From Periweissella ghanensis (lineage in GTDB: Bacteria > Bacillota > Bacilli > Lactobacillales > Lactobacillaceae): a stretch of 64,000 bases of DNA. The notes below the pieces were generated by a model, which was given only the letters and a program-made list of their open reading frames with translations, did no database searches and had not been told where the DNA came from. The stretch covers positions 82,809 through 146,808 of the forward strand of contig NZ_CAKKNT010000002.1 of assembly GCF_918814755.1 (NCBI RefSeq), read 5' to 3'. The position numbers were made by a program, and so were the translations under genes. This document shows, in pieces, positions 57,337-64,000 of the stretch; the first letter of the stretch is position 1, and every line of letters starts with the position of its first letter.

Positions 57337-58920
57337 ATGAGTTCAGATATGAATATTGGTGCTCAAGGAGCCGCTGCATCTCAACAATTTTTAGGACAAT
57401 ACTCTGGTATTTCAAGTACTACGATTGATCAATTGATTCAGGCTGATTCAATTCCGATGCAACAAATGCAAAATCAAGTTAGTACGTTACAAGGCCAAGA
57501 ACAGGCTTGGGGCGATGTTCGGACAAGTTTAAATAACTTTTTAACGGATGTGCAAGCATTACAAAATACGAGTACATATAACTCAAAAGTAGCCAACAGT
57601 ACTAATAATAACGTTGCGACAATATCTGGTGATACGACAGCTTCTGAAGGTAGTCATGATATTATCATTAAGCAACTTGCCAGTGCAACTTCATTTACAG
57701 GTGGGCGTGTCACTGCCAAAGACACTAATACCGCCTTGAATCTAACTGGAACGTTAACGTTGAATTTAACGCCTGATGATGATTCAACGCAAACGGGTAC
57801 GGATGGTAGTAGTATCGATGTCCCAGGCTTTACTTTACCCACCGCGGATACGACGGTCTCAACCACGGATGCAAGCTCAAAGCCAGGTCAAGTTAATGTC
57901 CCAATTGGGGCTAATGATACCTTAACGTCAATTATGAATAAAGTTAATAGTCAGACTAAGCAATCTGATATTACAGCATCAATTGTTGATAATCACTTAG
58001 TTTTTACTAGTACTCAAGACGGTAAGGCCACAATCGATACTAATGGCAGTACTAATAGTGTGGCGGATGGCTTAGCGTTAACTAGCGGTACGAAAACAAT
58101 CACAGGAAGTGCGGCTATTTTCTCTCTTGATGGGTTACAAATTGCTCGAAATACGAATACTGTGAGCGATGTTTTAAATGGTGCCACGATTAACTTAGTC
58201 GGTGTGACACCATCAACCAGTACGACTGACAGTACTGGTAAAACAACTACAAATCAAACGCCAACGACCCTCTCATTGACGAATGATAATTCTAAATTTG
58301 AGGGTGCTGTTAATACAATGATTACACAGTACAACAGTTTGATGAGTGTTATTGGTAATGATTTAGATGCAGGTAATCCGAGCCAAGCAGATAATCAGCA
58401 AGGCGCGTTAGTTGGTGATAGTAGTTTAATGGAACTCCAAGAACAACTGCAAAATATGGTCACAGGTAATGCAAGTAGTGTTGACCCCAAAACTGGTTAC
58501 AATACCGCTGATTCAATTGGGATTTCATTTGTTGATAAAAATGGAACTTTAGGATTAGATACGACTAAGTTTGAAGCCGCGTTAAAAGCGAACCCACAAG
58601 CGGTCAAAAACTTCTTCTATAAAGCGGATACTAATGTAACTACGGGAATTGCAACAAATCAAGCTGGGTATGCGTATGACTTAGGTAAGTTTGCTAATTC
58701 ATATTTAGCGAATACAACTGGTAATGAAGGAATTATCGCTAATATTAATGCTGATATGGATTCAACTATTAAGGATTTAAATTCTCAAATTAGTGATTTT
58801 CAAGATCAACTGACTGATAAACGTGCCGAGTATGTTACGGAATATAGTGCTTTGGATAGTTTTATGTCCCAAGCACAATCGCAATTAACCTACTTCCAAC
58901 AACAAGCCGGCGCATTATAA
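57337..58920 (+). CDS. fliD: Flagellar filament cap FliD
   Basis: Caps the filament and folds flagellin as it emerges. N-terminal GQYSGISSTTIDQLIQADSI and the C-terminal coiled coil (DLNSQISDFQDQLTDKRAEY) are typical. 527 residues; the middle is Thr/Asp-rich. AGAGGA site 7 bases upstream. It begins the fliD-orf-fliS transcript. Confidence 0.94.
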   Translation: MSSDMNIGAQGAAASQQFLGQYSGISSTTIDQLIQADSIPMQQMQNQVSTLQGQEQAWGDVRTSLNNFLTDVQALQNTSTYNSKVANSTNNNVATISGDTTASEGSHDIIIKQLASATSFTGGRVTAKDTNTALNLTGTLTLNLTPDDDSTQTGTDGSSIDVPGFTLPTADTTVSTTDASSKPGQVNVPIGANDTLTSIMNKVNSQTKQSDITASIVDNHLVFTSTQDGKATIDTNGSTNSVADGLALTSGTKTITGSAAIFSLDGLQIARNTNTVSDVLNGATINLVGVTPSTSTTDSTGKTTTNQTPTTLSLTNDNSKFEGAVNTMITQYNSLMSVIGNDLDAGNPSQADNQQGALVGDSSLMELQEQLQNMVTGNASSVDPKTGYNTADSIGISFVDKNGTLGLDTTKFEAALKANPQAVKNFFYKADTNVTTGIATNQAGYAYDLGKFANSYLANTTGNEGIIANINADMDSTIKDLNSQISDFQDQLTDKRAEYVTEYSALDSFMSQAQSQLTYFQQQAGAL

Positions 58921-58948
58921 GCATATAAAAGATATTTTGAGGAAAAAT

Positions 58949-59278
58949 ATGTTAACTGAAATTGATCGAACCATTATGAACCAACTTAATCATAATCTAG
59001 ATACCGACGTTGAGGATACGATTGCAATTCAAGCTATATTAAATCAAAATCAAGGTCTTTTATCCCAGTTATCAATGATTAATATGCAAGACTTGCCAGT
59101 AACTGATAAATTATTGATTCAAAATATTATTAATAAATATCAATATATTATTGCCACAATTGATATCCGTAAACGTGAAATTCAAACTAAAATTAGTGCC
59201 ACAAATACCGGAAAAGCAATGATGAGTGCCTATATGCGTTATGATACGCAAGCATCATTTGTGAACCGTGATTTATGA
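58949..59278 (+). CDS. Unknown protein in the FliT position
   Basis: 109 residues, wholly helical in appearance, beginning MLTEIDRTIMNQLNHNLDTD. The ATG at 58949 has GAGGAA; the frame is open to a TTG at 58937. It lies between fliD and fliS, where Bacillus-type loci have fliS and fliT, so a FliT-like chaperone for FliD is possible. I do not recognise the sequence. It has no membrane segment or signal peptide. Confidence 0.8.
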   Translation: MLTEIDRTIMNQLNHNLDTDVEDTIAIQAILNQNQGLLSQLSMINMQDLPVTDKLLIQNIINKYQYIIATIDIRKREIQTKISATNTGKAMMSAYMRYDTQASFVNRDL

Positions 59279-59287
59279 GGAAAATGT

Positions 59288-59668
59288 ATGATGAATAGTT
59301 ACCAACAGACCAACCAAAATTATTTAAAAAATCAAGTAATGAGCGCCTCACCTGCGCAATTAATAACTATGTTAATTGCTGGTGGAATTAAGAATGTTAA
59401 ACAAGCTCAAACAGCTATAGCGGTGGGAGACGTTATCAAAACCCATGATAAATTAATTAACGCACAAGACATTATTATGGAATTGCGGTATTCCGTTAAG
59501 GAAGAGATTGATGCGGAACTTAGTCATCAGTTAATAACAATGTATGAATATATGTACAATCAGCTCGTTTTAGCCAATGTGAATCAAGATGTAGCAAAGA
59601 TTGCAGAGGTCGAACAACTTTTAATGGATTTATTGACCACATGGAAGCAAATTGAAACACAAGTATAG
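59288..59668 (+). CDS. fliS: Flagellin chaperone FliS
   Basis: Export chaperone that binds the flagellin C-terminus. 126 residues with the family N-terminus YLKNQVMSASPAQLITMLIAGGIK and the later helices ELSHQLITMYEYMYNQLVLAN. Two adjacent ATGs follow GAGG; the first is used. Ends at a terminator. Confidence 0.93.
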   Translation: MMNSYQQTNQNYLKNQVMSASPAQLITMLIAGGIKNVKQAQTAIAVGDVIKTHDKLINAQDIIMELRYSVKEEIDAELSHQLITMYEYMYNQLVLANVNQDVAKIAEVEQLLMDLLTTWKQIETQV

Positions 59669-59673
59669 TAAAT

Positions 59674-59714
59674 AAGCGTTCCAGTAACCGTTCTGGCGAT
59701 ACTGGAGCGCTTTT
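59674..59714 (+). terminator. Terminator after fliS
   Basis: AAGCGTTCCAGTA pairs with TACTGGAGCGCTT (one mismatch) and four T follow. The glycosyltransferase genes start 32 bases later, so they may depend on read-through or on a promoter I cannot see. Confidence 0.8.
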
Positions 59715-59745
59715 ACATTACAAAAAATTAGTATTGGAGCAAATG

Positions 59746-61287
59746 ATGATTTATTTTATTAACTTTGGAATGCCCGACAAAAAATCTGGTATCGAACATG
59801 CTCAGATTAAGCGGGCGCGTTTATTTGATCAACATCATGCAGATTATAAATTTTTACTACGTGATTGGGGGCAGTGGGTCCACTTTGAAACCCGAGCAGT
59901 AGGTCTAAAAGATGAGCATATTTTAAATATGTTTGATTATTATCAAGGAACCACCGAAGTCGCTGATCAATTCATTGGGGTTAAAGATATTGACTTGGGG
60001 CTAGACCCAGCAATGTTAACGTATACTAATGATGCTGAAAAGCTTCGGTGTGGTGTTTATCGACCTAATGGGACAATTTTGGCGTGGATTGGCTATCGTG
60101 AAGATGATCAACGGGTTGCTTATGTAGAGCGTTATGATAGCTTTGCCAATCCTAATTTAATTGAATATTACGATTATCGTGGATTTAAGTCAAAAGTTGC
60201 CTGGGGCGCAATTGATGGCACAGTTAGCAATAACACATGGTATGACCAATCAGGACGAATTGTCTTACGAAATTCATACCAAAATGATGGGACTGGACAA
60301 CGGCAATTGACCAATTGGATATTAACGGATTTAAATAAGCAAATATATCAATTTGATACCATTGATCAGCTATTTGCACACTTTATTAATGAGGTCAATC
60401 ATACAACAGGGCCAGGTAATATTTTATTAGCTGACCAACCCGTAATTACCGATAATGCCTTACTCGAATTAACTGATCCGGCATATACAATTGCACATTT
60501 ACACAGTTCGCATGTCGTTGATTTTAATCAACCATTAACGTCAAATTTGAATGAATATTATATGTACCAATTTGCCAATGCAAGTCGCTTTTCAGCCTTT
60601 ATTGCGGCAACACAATCCCAAGCTGATGAAGTTATGGCACGCTACCCAATGATAAAAAAAATGTATACCTTACCAGTTGGAATTATTGCTGATGAAGTAT
60701 TAGCTCAACCACAGATTCCAATGTCTAAAAGAACACCGGGTAAAATTGTAGCATTGGCACGGATTGCTGGTGAAAAACGGCATCGTGATATGATTAGAGC
60801 CGTTGCGGCAGCCCATAAACAAGTACCAGAAATTACATTAGATTTATATGGTTATGTTAATGATATGAAGTTAAAGAAATCGTTAGACGAATTGATTGTT
60901 GATTTAGAAATGGAAGATGTAATTACCTTTAAACCATATACTGAAGATACAATTCCAGTATTACAACAAGCACAAGTGTTTTTAATGACGTCAACAATGG
61001 AAGGATTTAGCTTAGCAACTTTAGAAGCTACCGCACAAGGGGTTGTTGGTTTAACTTATGATATTAAGTACGGTCCAACTGAAATTATTACGGACGGTGT
61101 TTCTGGGGTAGTTGTCCCAAACGGGGATTGTAATGCGTTAGCAATTAAGTTAATTGAACTATTTAAAAACCCAATACAATTGCAACAAATGAGTACTGCG
61201 GCATATGCAAGTGCGCAACGTTATAGTGGTGAAAATGTATGGCAACAATGGGCGATGTTATTAGAGAACGGGAGCGCAGTTAAATGA
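59746..61287 (+). CDS. Family 4 glycosyltransferase (GtfA/TarM-like)
   Basis: Retaining GT-B glycosyltransferase of 513 residues. The N-terminus MIYFINFGMPDKKSGIEHAQ resembles GtfA, the protein O-GlcNAc transferase of accessory Sec loci, and related wall teichoic acid enzymes. It is followed by the beta-sheet insertion typical of these enzymes (about residues 80-230). The C-terminal half has the GT4 E-x7-E motif in MEGFSLATLEATAQG. GGAG lies 6 bases before the second of two ATGs. No membrane segment. Placement after fliS suggests flagellin glycosylation; teichoic acid glucosylation is an alternative. Confidence 0.85.
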   Translation: MIYFINFGMPDKKSGIEHAQIKRARLFDQHHADYKFLLRDWGQWVHFETRAVGLKDEHILNMFDYYQGTTEVADQFIGVKDIDLGLDPAMLTYTNDAEKLRCGVYRPNGTILAWIGYREDDQRVAYVERYDSFANPNLIEYYDYRGFKSKVAWGAIDGTVSNNTWYDQSGRIVLRNSYQNDGTGQRQLTNWILTDLNKQIYQFDTIDQLFAHFINEVNHTTGPGNILLADQPVITDNALLELTDPAYTIAHLHSSHVVDFNQPLTSNLNEYYMYQFANASRFSAFIAATQSQADEVMARYPMIKKMYTLPVGIIADEVLAQPQIPMSKRTPGKIVALARIAGEKRHRDMIRAVAAAHKQVPEITLDLYGYVNDMKLKKSLDELIVDLEMEDVITFKPYTEDTIPVLQQAQVFLMTSTMEGFSLATLEATAQGVVGLTYDIKYGPTEIITDGVSGVVVPNGDCNALAIKLIELFKNPIQLQQMSTAAYASAQRYSGENVWQQWAMLLENGSAVK

Positions 61288-63758
61288 AAATGATTTATTC
61301 AGTCAGTGAAAATATTTTTGATATGAATAGTGGGATGGAATTAGCACAAGTACAACGAACAAAAATTCTAAATGCTAATGGACAACCAGCGCAATTATTG
61401 ACGCGTACTTATAATCAGCGCCTTGCACGTGCATGTGATAAAGTGGGGCTTGCTAATAATGAATATCTAAATATGTTTGACTATTTCCAAGACGCTACCA
61501 ATATCCCTCGTAAAGAAGTTAGCGTCCGAGCATTACCAACCCTCCCGTTTAGTAAATACCATGTAAAGTTCAGTAGTGCTGAGAAATGGAATGTTTTTGC
61601 TAACGGTTATCGAGTTGCTGTCATGAATGTTATGGGTGGCACACCTGAGTTGATTGATAATATTGAGTATTTTGATAGATTCAATAATAAGAGTTTGGTT
61701 CAATACTATGACTGGCGTGGTTTCTTATCAATGGAAGAAAATTATGATACAGCTGGTAATATTGTTAATCAAGTATACTTAAAACCAACCGGTGAAGTGG
61801 CCTTAGAAATCAGTTTTAGTAATGTTACAGGTCAAGCTATTCCGACAATGTGGAAGTTAAATAATTATAATGGGTTTGATTATATATTTGATTATGAAGA
61901 TCAATTATTTTTGACATTTTTAAATGAGCTGAATCGTACTAATCAAGGGGTATTCATCGCTGATAATCCAAATATCGCTAATATTTTGATGTCAATTGAT
62001 AATCCAATTAAGACAGTTGCATATCTACATGAGGATCATTTGACACATGCTGGAGCACAGATTACCGAAGTTCAACCAGAATATATCAAGGTTATTCAGC
62101 CTGAATTTGGTCATTTGGATGTGATTGCTGTGGCAACGGCTAAACAAGCGGCTACACTACAACAGATTACAGAAAGTGAAGTGAAGGTTATTCCAACATT
62201 AAGCTTTGCGGTTAATCCAGAACCACATGATGTCACTAGGCTTAAGAAGTTAGTGTATGTGGGCAGGTTAGCCCGACGGAAGAATATTCGCGGTATAATC
62301 GATACTTTTGCATACATTAACCAACGCCAACCTGATACCCAATTAGTACTGAAAGGCTTCTTTGTTGATCAAGAATATCAAGATGAGATTGAAGGCTACA
62401 TTAATGAATTGAAATTAAATGATGTCATAACAACTCAAATATATAGTGTGGACAATGATGCTTTATTTGAGGATGCATCATTGTTTATTTCAGCAGCAAC
62501 ATCAGAAGGATTAGGGATGAATGCGCTTGAAAGTATGGCCTATGGGATTCCAGTGGCATGCTATGGAGTACCATATATCAAGGACAATTTGGTTAAAGAT
62601 GGGGTTAATGGGATTGCAACAAGTAAGCACACGCCCCAAGAGCTTGGTCGTAAGATTTTGAGTATCTTTAAGAAGCCGCAAACCGTTGTTCAATTGCAAC
62701 AAGGTGCATTGGCAACAGCCGCAGAATTTTCAGCGGAGCAGTTAGTTAAAAATTTTGATAAATTACTGGATTTGGATGATGCGCCAATGACTGAAAAAAG
62801 AGTTGATTTATCATTTGTTGTGCCGGTATATAATGTTGTCAAATATCTAGAAGCCACTCTTGATTCCATATTTAACCAAAAAACGAAATATGATTATGAA
62901 GTTATTTGTGTTGATGATGGGTCAACTGATGGTAGTACAGAAATTTTAAAGCAATATGCTGAAAAGTATAGTAATTTAAAACTTATTTCACAAAAAAATT
63001 GTGGGGTCGGGGCAGCTCGTAATCTTGGGCTATCACATGTCGAAGGTGAATACGTTGCCTTTATAGATAGTGATGATTTATTGGCAGATAATTATGTGGA
63101 AACGGTAATGTATAATTTTAAACGAACATATGCCGATATTGTGACCTACGCTGCTCGAAAAATTAAAGCCGACGGCACACGGTTCACGGATCAAGATGAT
63201 ATTTTTGGTGCACCAAATAAAATTTATGCATCAGGTATTGAACAATTTAAAACAATGAACCGTTATGGGTACTATATGGTGGCGGTTTGGAAGTATGTTA
63301 CTAAAACGGCCCATTTACGTGAAAATAAAATTACATTCCCTAACACTCAGTTATCCGAAGATGACTACTTTAGTTTCTTTAATTACCAATTGGCTAAACG
63401 AACCGTATCAATTAAGGATGTACTTTATAATTATCGTATCCATGATAAATCATTAATTCGTACATTTGCACAAGCAGATAAATCTACGGATAAACGTGCT
63501 GAACACTATAAAGCATTTGAGTTATTATTAAAGCAAATTACAGCTGAAAAAATAAAAATAACACCAAGTATTACACGATATTTGATGAATGATTTTTTGA
63601 CAAAATTAATATTTAAAGATGAATTAAATACTAATATTGAACATACCACGATGGTGATGGTGGGTAAATATTTATCAAAAGAAATAGTAACGGAATTGCA
63701 AGCAATGCTAAGAGAACAATATAAAGTCTATGCGCGTAAGGCCACAGTCTTGAATTAG
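61284..63758 (+). CDS. Two-domain glycosyltransferase: GT4 fused to GT2
   Basis: 824 residues in two enzymes. Residues 1 to about 500 are a GtfA-like unit homologous to the preceding gene (MIYSVSENIFDMNSGMELAQ; E-x7-E in SEGLGMNALESMAYG). Residues about 507-824 are an inverting GT2 domain with LSFVVPVYNVVKYLEATLDS, CVDDGSTDGST and the metal-binding DSDD at residues 595-598. It overlaps the upstream gene by 4 bases (ATGA), so the pair is co-translated. It could add a first sugar and extend it. Substrate unknown; flagellin is the nearest candidate. No signal peptide or membrane helix. Confidence 0.85.
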   Translation: MKMIYSVSENIFDMNSGMELAQVQRTKILNANGQPAQLLTRTYNQRLARACDKVGLANNEYLNMFDYFQDATNIPRKEVSVRALPTLPFSKYHVKFSSAEKWNVFANGYRVAVMNVMGGTPELIDNIEYFDRFNNKSLVQYYDWRGFLSMEENYDTAGNIVNQVYLKPTGEVALEISFSNVTGQAIPTMWKLNNYNGFDYIFDYEDQLFLTFLNELNRTNQGVFIADNPNIANILMSIDNPIKTVAYLHEDHLTHAGAQITEVQPEYIKVIQPEFGHLDVIAVATAKQAATLQQITESEVKVIPTLSFAVNPEPHDVTRLKKLVYVGRLARRKNIRGIIDTFAYINQRQPDTQLVLKGFFVDQEYQDEIEGYINELKLNDVITTQIYSVDNDALFEDASLFISAATSEGLGMNALESMAYGIPVACYGVPYIKDNLVKDGVNGIATSKHTPQELGRKILSIFKKPQTVVQLQQGALATAAEFSAEQLVKNFDKLLDLDDAPMTEKRVDLSFVVPVYNVVKYLEATLDSIFNQKTKYDYEVICVDDGSTDGSTEILKQYAEKYSNLKLISQKNCGVGAARNLGLSHVEGEYVAFIDSDDLLADNYVETVMYNFKRTYADIVTYAARKIKADGTRFTDQDDIFGAPNKIYASGIEQFKTMNRYGYYMVAVWKYVTKTAHLRENKITFPNTQLSEDDYFSFFNYQLAKRTVSIKDVLYNYRIHDKSLIRTFAQADKSTDKRAEHYKAFELLLKQITAEKIKITPSITRYLMNDFLTKLIFKDELNTNIEHTTMVMVGKYLSKEIVTELQAMLREQYKVYARKATVLN

Positions 63759-63775
63759 TTAGTTTGTGATAAATT

Positions 63776-63811
63776 AAAAGCGCTCACTAGGCAGACTAGT
63801 GGGCGCTTTTT
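63776..63811 (+). terminator. Terminator after the glycosyltransferases
   Basis: AAAAGCGCTCACTAG pairs with CTAGTGGGCGCTTTTT around a five-base loop. It marks the end of the flagellar locus; the insertion sequence begins about 4 bases beyond. Confidence 0.92.
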
Positions 63812-63849
63812 AAAGGCTCTTTGTCAAATGATGTTGATATTGAGTTTTT

Positions 63850-63885
63850 AGACTCTAAATCGTAAAAGATTTAGGGTCTTTTTTT
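63850..63885 (+). terminator. Terminator inside the insertion sequence end
   Basis: GACTCTAAATC pairs with GATTTAGGGTC around a six-base loop, with eight T on the plus strand. In this direction it would stop transcripts running into the element from the flagellar side. Confidence 0.75.
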
Positions 63886-64000
63886 ATGACAATTCTAATC
63901 GAATACGATTAAAAAAATTGGCTAAGTTTCGATAGCCATAACCGCTTCGACTGATTTGTTTTATTTTACGATTTAAACCTTCTAAAGGGCCATTTGAATA
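63884..64000 (-). CDS. ISL3-family transposase, C-terminal end only
   Basis: The last 38 codons of a transposase read toward decreasing coordinates and end in TAA at 63884. They contain SNGPLEGLNRKIKQISRSGY then GYRNLANFFNRIRL, the conserved DDE-domain tail of ISL3-family (IS1165-like) transposases. The rest lies beyond the window. Confidence 0.88.
   Translation of the reverse strand, partial: YSNGPLEGLNRKIKQISRSGYGYRNLANFFNRIRLELS

Larger units (their letters stand above)
63815..64000. mobile_element. End of an ISL3-family insertion sequence
   Basis: The terminal repeat probably begins GGCTCTTTGTCAAATG at 63815, the type seen at ISL3-family ends. It is followed by the C-terminal codons of a transposase on the minus strand that run out of the window. 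The other end is not visible. Confidence 0.75.

Noticed and set aside
59669..59702. TAAA followed by GGCGATAC as a ninth sigma-28 promoter
   Set aside because: The spacer is 22 bases and the box is the loop of the fliS terminator.

Overview
This window looks like the replication-origin region of a motile, low-GC lactic acid bacterium (Lactobacillaceae; the combination fits a Leuconostoc/Weissella-type organism such as Periweissella, but I assign that only by general resemblance). The evidence is the dnaA-dnaN-yaaA-recF-gyrB-gyrA block, the rpmH-rnpA-yidC-khpB-mnmE-mnmG block, clear Gram-positive Shine-Dalgarno sites and a full flagellar and chemotaxis locus.

Layout. Positions 1-8920 hold gyrA (cut by the window edge), gyrB, recF, yaaA, dnaN and dnaA on the minus strand. 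The origin is bipartite: DnaA boxes lie in the dnaA-rpmH gap (8995-9168), and boxes plus a candidate DnaA-trio and AT-rich unwinding element lie in the dnaA-dnaN gap (7421-7557). From 9435 to 17783 run rpmH, rnpA, yidC, ndk, khpB, mnmE, mnmG and a type II NADH dehydrogenase on the plus strand. motA-motB follow on the minus strand (18368-19880), facing the replication fork. A 33-gene run of closely spaced or overlapping plus-strand genes (20169-47200) then encodes the rod, MS ring, export apparatus, hook, sigma-28 (fliA), a sensor-less chemoreceptor, the chemotaxis pathway (two CheW, CheD, CheB, CheR, CheA, CheC, CheY) and the switch proteins FliM and FliY. After it come two Cache-domain chemoreceptors, a FlgM-like small gene, flgM-flgN-flgK-flgL, the flagellin gene, fliD, an unknown small gene, fliS and two glycosyltransferase genes that may modify the flagellum. 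The window ends inside an ISL3-type insertion sequence.

How it works together. The early operon makes the hook-basal body and sigma-28. I can read eight promoters matching the sigma-28 (FliA/SigD) consensus (TAAA or TAAT, 14-15 bases, then a GCCGATAT-like box). They precede motA, all three chemoreceptors, the FlgM-like gene, flgM, flagellin and fliD, so late genes form a classical FliA/FlgM checkpoint regulon. The chemotaxis set is of the Bacillus type (CheC, CheD, FliY). flhF, flhG, cheV, csrA and fliW are not in the window.

The most unusual signal is a family of intergenic palindromic repeats about 114 bases long. Ends are conserved (5' GAGYG, 3' CRCGTTT or close variants) and inner stems have different sequence but keep their pairing. 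I count six full-length copies plus one partial copy and a fragment. Five copies start only 2-15 bases after a stop codon on the coding strand, and two sit in reverse in the leader of mnmE. No rRNA, tRNA or CRISPR array was seen.
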